Origin: Paraburkholderia oxyphila NBRC 105797
GTDB lineage: Bacteria > Pseudomonadota > Gammaproteobacteria > Burkholderiales > Burkholderiaceae
DNA: 64,000 bases
NCBI RefSeq assembly: GCF_000685075.1
Contig: NZ_BAYD01000022.1
Coordinates: forward strand, 1-64,000
Direction: 5' to 3'
Both the position numbers and the translations under genes were made by a program. The notes beneath the pieces are model-generated. The model was not told where the DNA came from and did not search any database. It saw only the letters and a program-made list of their open reading frames with translations. Below are positions 54,513 through 62,295 of the stretch, in pieces; position 1 is the first letter of the stretch; each line of letters opens with the position of its first letter.

Positions 54513-55133
54513 GTGACCGAACACGTCAGTGCCACCGAGCCCGCCGCGAGCCTTGCGCAACGCTCGCCATCCGCAAATGGAGCGCCGCCTGACGCATCGC
54601 CCGGGGCGTGCGCAGAGTCCGGCTTCCAGGCGCCAGCCAAAACACCCGCCTCAGCCTTACCGCCCGTCACCGTGCGACGCAGGCTCGCTGCGCTCCTCTA
54701 CGAGAGCGTGCTGCTCTTCGGCGTGATCTTTGTCGCGGGCCTCGCGTTCAGCCTCGTCCTGCAGCAACGCAACGGCTACACCCACCATCGCCTGATGGCC
54801 GCCTGGATCGCCCTCGTGGCCGGTGTCTATTTCGTCGGCTTGTGGCATCGCGGCGGGCAGACCCTGCCGATGAAGACGTGGCGCCTGCGCGTGGTCGGCC
54901 CCGACGGCGCCCCGCCCTCGGTCGCCCGCGCCACGCTGCGCTACCTCGCTGCGTGGCTGTGGTTCCTGCCGCCGCTCGCGCTGCACCCGCTCCTGAACCT
55001 CACGGTGCCGCACACGCTCGTGCTCGAAGCCGTCTGGTTCGTGGTGTGGACCGCCAGCGCGCGTTTCGCACCCGGGCGCCAGTTCCTGCACGATCGTATC
55101 GCCGGGACGCGCATCGTCGCCGTGCCGAGGTAA
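54513..55133 (+). CDS. RDD family membrane protein
   Basis: This is a protein of about 206 residues with an RDD domain. After an Ala/Pro-rich N-terminus of ~50 residues comes VRRRLAALLYESVLLFGVIF, where Arg, Arg/Leu and the following acidic residue stand in for the Arg-Asp-Asp signature (here with Glu). Three to four transmembrane helices and the conserved GGQTLPMKTWRLRVVGPDG follow, ending HDRIAGTRIV. No ATG is available; in-frame GTG codons at 54513 or 54498 are the likely starts, and neither has a good ribosome binding site. It lies about 107 bases after the DUF3106 gene and closes the sigma-factor unit. Confidence 0.75.
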   Translation: MTEHVSATEPAASLAQRSPSANGAPPDASPGACAESGFQAPAKTPASALPPVTVRRRLAALLYESVLLFGVIFVAGLAFSLVLQQRNGYTHHRLMAAWIALVAGVYFVGLWHRGGQTLPMKTWRLRVVGPDGAPPSVARATLRYLAAWLWFLPPLALHPLLNLTVPHTLVLEAVWFVVWTASARFAPGRQFLHDRIAGTRIVAVPR

Positions 55134-55224
55134 GCAAAGCGAGCCGCAGGGCCAGTCCGGATCGCCACGCGCAATCAAGCGCACTCACACGCAATAGCGC
55201 GCAGTCGAGCGTCTGCGCGCCGCA

Positions 55225-55242
55225 ACGTCATCAAACCGTCAC
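55225..55242 (+). promoter_or_regulatory. PHO-box-like direct repeat, distal site
   Basis: The sequence ACGTCATCAAACCGTCAC has two heptamers at an 11-base period with an A-rich spacer and matches the PhoB consensus CTGTCAT-A/T-rich-CTGTCAC at about 14 of 18 positions. It lies 198 bases before the proposed start of the metallophosphoesterase gene. Confidence 0.55.
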
Positions 55243-55360
55243 GGCACAGCGCGACAGCGCCGCCGTTGGCGCGAGGCAGCCACGCCGCCGCCAGCCCCCA
55301 CGCGGCTTCGCGGGCCCCGCTCGCATCTCGCAAGGACTGCGTAACAAGACCTTCTTGTGA

Positions 55361-55378
55361 CTGTCACGGCGACGTCAT
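55361..55378 (+). promoter_or_regulatory. PHO-box-like direct repeat, proximal site
   Basis: CTGTCACGGCGACGTCAT again has two PHO-type heptamers at an 11-base period (six and five of seven matches), but with a GC-rich spacer (about 11 of 18 overall). It is 62 bases before the proposed start at 55423 and would lie inside the gene if the upstream GTG at 55357 were used. Confidence 0.45.
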
Positions 55379-55422
55379 GCCCCCATGGCGCAATGCGCGT
55401 ATTGCAACCTGCCGCGCGAGCC

Positions 55423-56376
55423 ATGGCCCAGAAGACGTCCGCGACCTCACTACTCCGGCAAACCACCGGTCCGGGCGCCGATCCCGCCGCCTTCCATCCC
55501 GGTCCGGGCGCCGCGACGCCCACCCTGCCCCTGCCATCGCCGCTGAATGACGCGCCTTCTCCGAGCGCCCACGACGACGATCATCCCGCCCCGCATCGTT
55601 ACCGCACGATCTGGCTCTCCGACATTCATCTCGGCACCAACGGCTGCCAGGCGAACTATCTGCTCGACTTCCTGCGCCACAACGAGTCGGAGTATCTGTA
55701 TCTGGTGGGCGACATCATCGACGGCTGGCAGTTGCGCAAGGGCTGGTTCTGGCCGCAGGCGCACAACGACGTGGTGCAAAAGGTCCTGCGCAAGGCGCGC
55801 AAAGGCACCCAGGTCGTCTACATCCCCGGCAACCACGACGAAGGCGCGCGCCAGTTCTGCAACCTCGCGTTCGGCGACATCCACGTGCGCGAGGAAGCGT
55901 TCCATACGACGCTCGCCGGCAAGCGCCTGTGGGTCGTGCACGGCGATCTGTTCGACGGCGTGATCCAGCATGCCAAGTGGCTCGCCTATCTCGGCGATTC
56001 GGCCTACACCGTGATCCTCGTGCTGAACCGCTGGTTCAACCGCGTGCGCGCGAGACTGGGATTCCAGTACTGGTCGCTCTCGCAGTACCTCAAGCACCAG
56101 GTCAAGAACGCCGTGAACTTCATCTCGTCGTTCGAGCGCGTGATGACCGACGAAGCGCGCCGGCGCGGCTGCGACGGCGTGGTCTGCGGCCATATCCACA
56201 AGGCCGAGATCCGCGAGATCGACGGCATGCTCTACTGCAACGACGGCGACTGGGTGGAAAGCCTCTCGGCGCTCGTCGAAACCTTCGAGGGCGAGCTGCG
56301 CATCGTCTACTGGACGGTGATGCAGGCCCCCGAGGCGCAGGGCGTGACGCGCAAGACGCGCGTGAGCGCGGCCTGA
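55423..56376 (+). CDS. Metallophosphoesterase, PlcP/LpxH-like (candidate phospholipase C for lipid remodelling)
   Basis: This is a 317-residue calcineurin-like phosphoesterase. All metal-ligand motifs are present: SDIHLG (about 66-71), GDIIDGWQ (97-104), GNHDE (136-140), HGDLFDG (173-179) and GHIHKAE (257-263). The block RKGWFWPQAHNDVVQKVLRK is highly characteristic of the LpxH-related branch that includes PlcP of Sinorhizobium meliloti, which cleaves head groups from phosphatidylcholine and phosphatidylethanolamine to give diacylglycerol under phosphate starvation. Annotation as UDP-2,3-diacylglucosamine diphosphatase is the alternative. The N-terminal 57 residues are Pro/Ala-rich. The start is uncertain (GTG 55357, ATG 55393 or ATG 55423). 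GT4 glycosyltransferase and diacylglycerol kinase genes follow. Confidence 0.75.
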   Translation: MAQKTSATSLLRQTTGPGADPAAFHPGPGAATPTLPLPSPLNDAPSPSAHDDDHPAPHRYRTIWLSDIHLGTNGCQANYLLDFLRHNESEYLYLVGDIIDGWQLRKGWFWPQAHNDVVQKVLRKARKGTQVVYIPGNHDEGARQFCNLAFGDIHVREEAFHTTLAGKRLWVVHGDLFDGVIQHAKWLAYLGDSAYTVILVLNRWFNRVRARLGFQYWSLSQYLKHQVKNAVNFISSFERVMTDEARRRGCDGVVCGHIHKAEIREIDGMLYCNDGDWVESLSALVETFEGELRIVYWTVMQAPEAQGVTRKTRVSAA

Positions 56377-56444
56377 GTCACGCGAGCCGCCTGAGTGAAT
56401 CACGCGAGCCATCCCAACACACCAACCCCGAGGGCCAACGACCG

Positions 56445-57476
56445 ATGAAAGTCATGATCGTGACCGATGCATGGGAGCCGCAAGTCAACGGCGTGGTACG
56501 AACGCTGAAGAACACCACGCGCGAGCTCATCGCGCTCGGGCATCAGGTCGAACTGCTCACGCCGCTCGAGTTCCGCACCATACCGTGCCCGACGTATCCG
56601 GAAATCAGGCTCTCGCTGTTGCCGAAGCGCCATCTGCACACGCGCATCAATGCCTTCCGCCCCGACGCGATCCACATCGCCACCGAAGGCCCGCTCGGGC
56701 TCGCCGCGCGCCGCTACGCGATCGACCACGACCTGCCGTTCACGACCGCCTATCACACGCGCTTTCCCGAATACGTGCAGGCGCGCTTCGGCATTCCGCT
56801 CCCGGCCACCTACCGCTTCCTGCGCTGGTTCCACAAGCCCTCGCTCGCGGTGATGGCGCCCACGCCCGTCGTGAAGACCGACCTCGAGAAGTTCGGCTTC
56901 ACGAACGTCGTGCTGTGGACGCGCGGCGTCGATCTCGAGATCTTCGAGCCGATCGAGTCGAAGGTGCTCAACACCGCGCGCCCGATCTTCCTCTATGTCG
57001 GGCGCGTCGCCGTGGAGAAGAACGTCGAAGCCTTCCTCAAGCTCGATCTGCCGGGCTCGAAGTGGGTCTGCGGCGAAGGCCCCGCGCTCGCCGAGCTCAA
57101 GTCGCGCTACCCCCAGGCCAACTACCTGGGCGTGCTGAGCCAGCCCGAGCTCGCCAAGGTCTATGCCGCCGCGGACGTGTTCGTGTTCCCGAGCCGCACC
57201 GACACGTTCGGCCTCGTACTGCTCGAAGCGCTCGCCTGCGGCACGCCGGTGGCCGCCTACCCCGTCACGGGTCCGATCGACGTGCTCGGTGCGGGCGGCG
57301 CGGGCGCGATGAACGAGGACCTGCGCGAAGCCTGTCTCGAAGCGCTCAAGATCGACCGCGGCGCGGCGCGCGCATGGGCCGAGCGCTTCTCGTGGACGGC
57401 CGCTTCCGAGCAGTTCGCGTCGCATCTGAAGCCGCGCACGCATACGACGATGCAGGAATCGGGCGCAACCGCCTGA
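56445..57476 (+). CDS. GT4-family glycosyltransferase, candidate Agt/diacylglycerol glycosyltransferase
   Basis: This 343-residue retaining glycosyltransferase has a GT-B fold. The N-terminal domain begins MKVMIVTDAWEPQVNGVVRT, a start shared by SqdX, Agt and related lipid glycosyltransferases. The C-terminal domain has the donor-binding ARPIFLYVGRVAVEKNVEAF (about 178-197) and the EX7E element in DTFGLVLLEALACGTPVAAY. There is no signal peptide; attachment to the membrane face is expected. It begins 68 bases after the metallophosphoesterase gene. In phosphate-starved marine and rhizobial bacteria a PlcP-Agt pair converts phospholipid to glycolipid, and this gene pair has the same order. Donor and acceptor are inferred only. 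Confidence 0.75.
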   Translation: MKVMIVTDAWEPQVNGVVRTLKNTTRELIALGHQVELLTPLEFRTIPCPTYPEIRLSLLPKRHLHTRINAFRPDAIHIATEGPLGLAARRYAIDHDLPFTTAYHTRFPEYVQARFGIPLPATYRFLRWFHKPSLAVMAPTPVVKTDLEKFGFTNVVLWTRGVDLEIFEPIESKVLNTARPIFLYVGRVAVEKNVEAFLKLDLPGSKWVCGEGPALAELKSRYPQANYLGVLSQPELAKVYAAADVFVFPSRTDTFGLVLLEALACGTPVAAYPVTGPIDVLGAGGAGAMNEDLREACLEALKIDRGAARAWAERFSWTAASEQFASHLKPRTHTTMQESGATA

Positions 57477-57504
57477 GCGCGGCTCGCGGCCAGCAACGAA
57501 GCCG

Positions 57505-58302
57505 ATGACACGCCCCACCCCCGCTCCCGGCACCGACGACGAAGACGACGGCGATGGCGATGGCGGCCAGACGCTTGCAGCCACGCCCCGCGCAGCGGGG
57601 CAGGACGCATGCGATACTGCGGCATCGACTCCGATTGTTATGGCCCCACGTCCCCCGTCACCCTCCAAAGCGTCCGCAGCGCCGCACGATAGCGACACGC
57701 CGCAACCCGCTCGCCCCGATGCACGCCAAAGCACACACGGCGGTGCGGCACCCGTGCATGCGGGCGCCGCCGCGAACACAGCGCGCGCGAGCGCAGGCGC
57801 CGCCGCGCCCCAGCAGCAGCCCGGGCCGCCCGAGCCGCCGGAACCCGCGCATCTGCACGAGCCGCTCGGCCCGGACGATCCGCTCGCCCCGCTGCCGTTC
57901 AACCCCTACAAGGGCAACCGCGGCATCATGCGCGCCTGGAACGCGCTCAAATATTCGATCAAGGGTTTTCGCGTCGCCATCCGCGAAGAAAGTGCGTTTC
58001 GCCAAGAGCTCACGCTCGCGGCTATCCTCGTACCCATCGGCGTGTTCGTGCCGGTCGAACCGGTCGAGCGCGTGCTGCTGCTGGGCTCGGTCATGCTGGT
58101 GCTGATCGTCGAGCTGCTCAATTCGAGCATCGAAAACGCCGTCGACCGCATCGGTCTGGAGCGCAACGAGCTTTCGGGCCGCGCCAAGGATCTCGGCAGC
58201 GCCGCGGTGACGGTCGCGCTCCTCACCTGCGTGATGGCATGGGGCTTGATCCTCGTGCCGCGCTTCGGCCCCGCCCTGCTGCACTGGCTCGGCATGCGTT
58301 GA
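57505..58302 (+). CDS. dgkA: Diacylglycerol kinase (DgkA) with long N-terminal extension
   Basis: This 265-residue protein has a standard DgkA core in its C-terminal ~130 residues. The core shows RAWNALKYSIKGFRVAIREE, RQELTLAAILVPIGVFVPVE, the catalytic/metal region ELLNSSIENAVDRIGLERNE and KDLGSAAVTVALLTCVMAWG, with three transmembrane helices. It phosphorylates diacylglycerol to phosphatidic acid. The first ~130 residues are Pro/Ala/Asp-rich and disordered, which is not usual (E. coli DgkA is 122 residues). A start at ATG 57640 would shorten it by 45 residues. It lies 28 bases after the glycosyltransferase gene and could recycle diacylglycerol released by the PlcP-like enzyme. Confidence 0.85.
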   Translation: MTRPTPAPGTDDEDDGDGDGGQTLAATPRAAGQDACDTAASTPIVMAPRPPSPSKASAAPHDSDTPQPARPDARQSTHGGAAPVHAGAAANTARASAGAAAPQQQPGPPEPPEPAHLHEPLGPDDPLAPLPFNPYKGNRGIMRAWNALKYSIKGFRVAIREESAFRQELTLAAILVPIGVFVPVEPVERVLLLGSVMLVLIVELLNSSIENAVDRIGLERNELSGRAKDLGSAAVTVALLTCVMAWGLILVPRFGPALLHWLGMR

Positions 58303-58504
58303 GCGCGTGGCCCCTGCACACGCCAGGGACAGCCCACTTGCTGCACTCATACCCCGCGTTCCGGACAGGCTGGCTTGGCGCCGGGATCGTCGGTTTATAA
58401 TCGAACGACAGTCTTAAAAAACGACCACCCGCGTCCGGGCCGGCGGCGCTTCGCAGATGCGGCAGCGTTGCAGGCCCGACGCCGCACCTCCAAGGCCGGA
58501 CGAC

Positions 58505-59236
58505 ATGGATGCCAAACCTCCCCGCCGTACACGCGAACGGATTCTTGAGCTGTCGTTGAAGCTGTTCAACGAGATCGGCGAGCCCAACGTCACGACGACG
58601 ACCATCGCCGAGGAAATGGAGATCAGTCCAGGCAACCTGTACTACCACTTCCGCAACAAAGACGACATCATCAACAGCATCTTCAGCCAGTTCGAGCAGG
58701 AGATCGAAAAGCGTCTGCGCTTCCCGGACGACCATCGCGCCACCATCGACGAGATGTGGGCGTATCTGCAGTACATGGTCGATTTCACGTGGCGCTACCG
58801 CTTCCTCTATCGCGACCTGAACGACCTGCTCGCGCGCAACCGCACGCTGGAGATGCACTTCAAGCAGATCATCAGCCACAAGGTGCACTTCGCGAAGCAG
58901 TTCTGCGATCAGCTCGTGGAAGACGGCGAGATGGTCGCCACGCCCGCCGAGATCGACGTGATCTCGACCAATATCGGCGTGATTGCCACCTACTGGCTCT
59001 CGTACCAGTTCGTGATGAATCCGCGCAAGTACAACGACCAGGAAGCGATCCAGGAAGAGCTGCACCAGGTGAGCGTGCAGATCGTCTCGCTGATGGCGCC
59101 TTATCTGCGCGGCCGCGCGCGCCAGCTGTTCGACGACCTCGTCTCGGGCAAGCTCGAAAAGCGCGAGTTCTACGACTACCTGCCGCCGCGCGAGGGCACG
59201 ACGGGGGGCGCGAGCACGAAGGACAACAAGGATTGA
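58505..59236 (+). CDS. TetR family transcriptional regulator
   Basis: This 243-residue repressor has an N-terminal helix-turn-helix (RERILELSLKLFNEIGEPNV, then EMEISPGNLYYHFRNKDDII; about 9-58) and an alpha-helical ligand/dimer domain with aromatic-rich stretches (FTWRYRFLYRDLNDLLARNR). The C-terminal ~20 residues are polar. The ligand is unknown. A perfect TATAAT at 58396-58401 lies about 104 bases upstream, with a poor -35. The stop overlaps the next gene by one base (TGATG), so they are cotranscribed. Confidence 0.85.
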   Translation: MDAKPPRRTRERILELSLKLFNEIGEPNVTTTTIAEEMEISPGNLYYHFRNKDDIINSIFSQFEQEIEKRLRFPDDHRATIDEMWAYLQYMVDFTWRYRFLYRDLNDLLARNRTLEMHFKQIISHKVHFAKQFCDQLVEDGEMVATPAEIDVISTNIGVIATYWLSYQFVMNPRKYNDQEAIQEELHQVSVQIVSLMAPYLRGRARQLFDDLVSGKLEKREFYDYLPPREGTTGGASTKDNKD

Positions 59237-59826
59237 TGCGAATGAAAGCAGTCTGCGTATATTGCGGCTCCTCGATGGGAGCCCGACCGGTCTACAACGA
59301 GGCGGCGCAGGCCTTCGGCCGCGCGCTCGTCGATGCGAACCTCGCGCTCGTCTACGGCGGCGGCAAGGTGGGCCTGATGGGCGTGATCGCCGACACCGTG
59401 ATGGCGCATGGCGGCCGCGCGATCGGCGTGATTCCCGAGCTGCTGGTGGACAAGGAAGTGGGCCACAACGGCCTCACGGAGCTGCACGTCGTGCCCGACA
59501 TGCATCAGCGCAAGAAAATGATGGCCGATCTCTCCGATGGCTTCGTCGCGATGCCTGGCGGCGTGGGCACGCTCGAAGAGCTGTTCGAGGTCTACACGTG
59601 GGCGCAGCTCGGCTATCACCACAAGCCGGTGGGCGTGCTCAATATCGACAGCTTCTACAACCCGCTGATCGCGCTGCTCGAGCACACCGTGAGCGAAGGC
59701 TTCATGCGCCAGGCCTATCTCGATCTGCTGCAGATCGACAGCGATCCCGCCGCGCTGATCGGCAAGCTCAAGCGCTACCACGCGCCCGCCAAGGACAAGT
59801 GGGCGGATCTGCGCGAGAACGTTTGA
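59236..59826 (+). CDS. LOG family protein (TIGR00730, cytokinin riboside 5'-monophosphate phosphoribohydrolase-like)
   Basis: This 196-residue Rossmann-fold protein has the LOG motifs: the start MKAVCVYCGSS, the nucleotide loop LVYGGGKVGLMGVIADTVM, the catalytic Arg in HQRKKMMADLSDGFVAMPG and PGGVGTLEELFEVYTWAQLG. LOG enzymes release ribose-5-phosphate from cytokinin nucleotides or other nucleoside monophosphates. In a soil or plant-associated bacterium a cytokinin role is possible, but nucleotide salvage is equally plausible. It is coupled to the TetR gene upstream. The ATG at 59236 gives MRMKAVC. Confidence 0.9.
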   Translation: MRMKAVCVYCGSSMGARPVYNEAAQAFGRALVDANLALVYGGGKVGLMGVIADTVMAHGGRAIGVIPELLVDKEVGHNGLTELHVVPDMHQRKKMMADLSDGFVAMPGGVGTLEELFEVYTWAQLGYHHKPVGVLNIDSFYNPLIALLEHTVSEGFMRQAYLDLLQIDSDPAALIGKLKRYHAPAKDKWADLRENV

Positions 59827-59977
59827 GCCCGGGCGACTCTGAGGCTGCGCGCCCTTCGCTTCGCGAGGTGCGCGTCCAGAAGCTTTGCGTGGGGCCAGGG
59901 GGTCTGCCCAGGCTCGGAGCCAGCTCTCCAGCCGGCACCTGAAGCACCCGGTCCCGTCGACAGGAGGTGACTGACAG

Positions 59978-60724
59978 ATGGGCAAGGTCGTTCTAATCAC
60001 CGGCGCGAGCCGCGGCATCGGCCGCGCGTGCGCGCGGCTGCTCGGCGCGCACGGCTGGACCGTGGGCGTGAATTATCTGCACAACGAACCGGCTGCCGAA
60101 GAAACCGCGGCCGAGGTCGGCCGCGCGGGCGGCCACGCACGCGTGCTGCGCGGCGACGTGGCCAGCGAAGCCGATGTGGTCGCGATGTTCGATACGCTCG
60201 AATCGGCGTACGGGCGCATCGATGCGCTCGTGAACAACGCCGGCATCGTCGCGCCCTCGTCGCGCGTCGCCGACATGGACGCCGAGCGCCTCAAACGCAT
60301 GTTCGACGTGAACGTCTACGGCGCATTCCTGTGCGCGCGCGAAGCGGCGCGGCGCATGTCGAAGGACCGCGGCGGCGATGGCGGCGCGATCGTCAATGTG
60401 TCGTCGGCCGCGTCGCGGCTCGGCTCGCCCAACGAGTACGTCGACTACGCGGCCTCCAAGGGCGCCATCGACACGATGACGATCGGCCTCGCCAAGGAGC
60501 TCGGCCCGCAGGGCGTGCGCGTGAACGCGGTGCGGCCCGGACTCATCGACACGGAGATCCACGCGAGCGGCGGCCGGCCCGGGCGCGCGGCCGTGCTCGG
60601 CGCGCAAACGCCGCTCGGGCGGCCGGGCAGCGCCGACGAAGTGGCGCAAACGATCGTGTGGCTCTTGAGCGATGCGGCGTCGTACGTGACGGGCGCCCTG
60701 CTCGACGTGAGCGGCGGGCGCTGA
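59978..60724 (+). CDS. SDR family NAD(P)-dependent oxidoreductase
   Basis: This is a 248-residue classical short-chain dehydrogenase. The cofactor motif TGASRGIGRACARLLG is at about 7-22, NNAGI at 87-91, the catalytic Ser in VSSAASRLG near 140, and the YxxxK pair in VDYAASKGA at about 154-162, followed by VNAVRPGLIDTEIHASG. The Asn-rich NYLHNEP after strand 2 suggests NADP preference. AGGAGGTGA, a near-perfect Shine-Dalgarno, precedes the ATG by 8 bases. It is not tightly linked to neighbours and its substrate is unknown. Confidence 0.9.
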   Translation: MGKVVLITGASRGIGRACARLLGAHGWTVGVNYLHNEPAAEETAAEVGRAGGHARVLRGDVASEADVVAMFDTLESAYGRIDALVNNAGIVAPSSRVADMDAERLKRMFDVNVYGAFLCAREAARRMSKDRGGDGGAIVNVSSAASRLGSPNEYVDYAASKGAIDTMTIGLAKELGPQGVRVNAVRPGLIDTEIHASGGRPGRAAVLGAQTPLGRPGSADEVAQTIVWLLSDAASYVTGALLDVSGGR

Positions 60725-60741
60725 ACGAGCGCCGGGAAAAA

Positions 60742-60772
60742 CGCCGGGCAGTTGCAAAAACGCCGCCCGGCG
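60742..60772. other. Inverted repeat between convergent SDR and DUF924 genes
   Basis: An 8-bp perfect inverted repeat (cgccgggc/gcccggcg, 15-base loop) lies between convergent stops. It lacks a T-run, so a role as terminator is possible but weak. Confidence 0.4.
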
Positions 60773-60788
60773 CCACAGGGCGTTTCCG

Positions 60789-61409
60789 CTAGAACGACGA
60801 GCCCGGCTCGCGCAGGAACGCGGCTTCGGCGTCGCTGCTCGGGCGGCCAAGCTGCGCATTGCGGTGCGGGAAGCGCCCGAAGCGCTCGATGACCGCGGCG
60901 TGGCGCAGCGCGTAATCGTAGTACCCCTTGGCTTCCGGATCCTGCGCAAGCTCGCCGAAGAGCCGCAACGACTCGCGCTGCGCATCGGCCGATTCCGCAT
61001 GCTCGAACGGCAGATACGCGAACACGCGGTGCTGGAGGCTCGGCAGGCGCAGATCGGCGCCGCTTTCCACCATCGCGCGCGCGATGCCGAGCGCCTTGTC
61101 GTCCGCCGAAAACGCGTGCGGCGTGCCGCGATGGCAGTTGCGCGAGAACTGGTCGAGCAGGATCACGAGCGCCAACGCGCCTTCGGGCGTCGCGCTCCAC
61201 GCATCGAGCTCGCCTGAGCGCGCGGCGTCGAGCAACGCGCCGAAGCGCTCGCGCAAGGACGCGTCGAACGCCTTGTCCTTGTGGAACCACATCTTGCGCT
61301 CACGGCCGAACGCTTCCGAACCTGGCACGCCGAACCAAAAGTCGAGCACCTCGCGGGCGCGCGGATCGAGCACCTCGTGAGCGTGAGCGGCGTTCGGCGC
61401 GACGCTCAT
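60789..61409 (-). CDS. DUF924 family protein
   Basis: This 206-residue cytoplasmic protein of the DUF924 family has a helical TPR-like fold. Conserved segments are REVLDFWFGVPGSEAFGRER (about 19-38), WFHKDKAFDASLRERFG, ALVILLDQFSRNCHRGTPHA (about 80-99) and the C-terminal HRNAQLGR. Function is unknown. The start overlaps the AlaX stop by four bases (ATGA). This coupling to a tRNA-editing enzyme has no known meaning. Confidence 0.85.
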   Translation of the reverse strand: MSVAPNAAHAHEVLDPRAREVLDFWFGVPGSEAFGRERKMWFHKDKAFDASLRERFGALLDAARSGELDAWSATPEGALALVILLDQFSRNCHRGTPHAFSADDKALGIARAMVESGADLRLPSLQHRVFAYLPFEHAESADAQRESLRLFGELAQDPEAKGYYDYALRHAAVIERFGRFPHRNAQLGRPSSDAEAAFLREPGSSF

Positions 61410-62149
61410 TCGGCCAGTTCCAGCACGAGCCGGCGCGTGCGTGCACTCTTCTTCTCGAGCTTCGCCACGCGCAAGCGGCCGATTTCTTCGGTGTTGCGCA
61501 CGTGGGTGCCGCCGCACGGCTGCAGATCGATACTCTCGATGCGCAAGAGCCGCACGCGCCCGAGCCCCATCGGCGGCTTCACGCTCATCGTGCGCACGAG
61601 CTCGGGGCGCTGCAGCATTTCGTCGTCGGTGATCCATTCGGTGGCGACGCGATGCGCCCCCGCCACCAGCTCGGCCAGACGCGCCTCGACCATTTCGCGC
61701 TCGATCGGCTCGACGGTCGCGAAGTCCAGACGCGCGTAGTCCATCGTGATGCTGCAGCCGTCCACCGCATAGGGCAGCACCGCGCACATCAGATGGCTCG
61801 CCGTGTGCAGGCGCATATGCCGATGACGGCGTGCCCAGTCGATCTCCGCGCGCACGCGCTCGCCGGCAACGAGGCGCGCGAGCAGCGCCTCCTGGCCCGG
61901 TGCGGGGACGTGCAGCGCGTCGTCGGGCGTCGCACCTTCGAACTTGGCCTTGCGCGTGTCGGCGATCTCGATGCGCGTGCCGTCGGCGAGCACGAGCGCG
62001 CCGGTGTCGCCGGCCTGTCCGCCGCCAAGCGGATAGAACACGGTCTGGTCGAGCCGTACGCCGTCCTCGCCGACGGCGATCACCGTGGCGTCGCACTGTG
62101 TGAGATAGGCGTCTTCGCGAAAGAGTGCGCGGGTGGGAGATGTCGTCAT
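61406..62149 (-). CDS. Alanyl-tRNA editing protein AlaX
   Basis: This 247-residue stand-alone editing protein is homologous to the editing and C-terminal domains of alanyl-tRNA synthetase. It hydrolyses mischarged Ser-tRNA-Ala (or Gly-tRNA-Ala). Zinc-binding motifs are present: HTASH (HxxxH, about 115-119) and CGGTH (CxxxH, about 211-215). The N-terminal glycine-rich YPLGGGQAGDTG (about 39-50) marks the longer AlaX-II form. It precedes DUF924 with an ATGA overlap. Confidence 0.92.
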   Translation of the reverse strand: MTTSPTRALFREDAYLTQCDATVIAVGEDGVRLDQTVFYPLGGGQAGDTGALVLADGTRIEIADTRKAKFEGATPDDALHVPAPGQEALLARLVAGERVRAEIDWARRHRHMRLHTASHLMCAVLPYAVDGCSITMDYARLDFATVEPIEREMVEARLAELVAGAHRVATEWITDDEMLQRPELVRTMSVKPPMGLGRVRLLRIESIDLQPCGGTHVRNTEEIGRLRVAKLEKKSARTRRLVLELAE

Positions 62150-62295
62150 GGGGATCTGATCCTCGCTTGGGTCCCGAATCCTGAATTATGGCGACGCACG
62201 CACCGGCCCAAAATGCAGACTGTGCGCGCGGCACCACCGGACTGTACCGGCGCTTTTACCGGAACAATCGGTTCACTCGCTGCTCGGGCCCTGCA

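Noticed and set aside
55357..55422. GTG at 55357 as the start of the PlcP-like protein
   Set aside because: It would place the proximal PHO-box-like site inside the gene, and no ribosome binding site precedes it; the question remains open.
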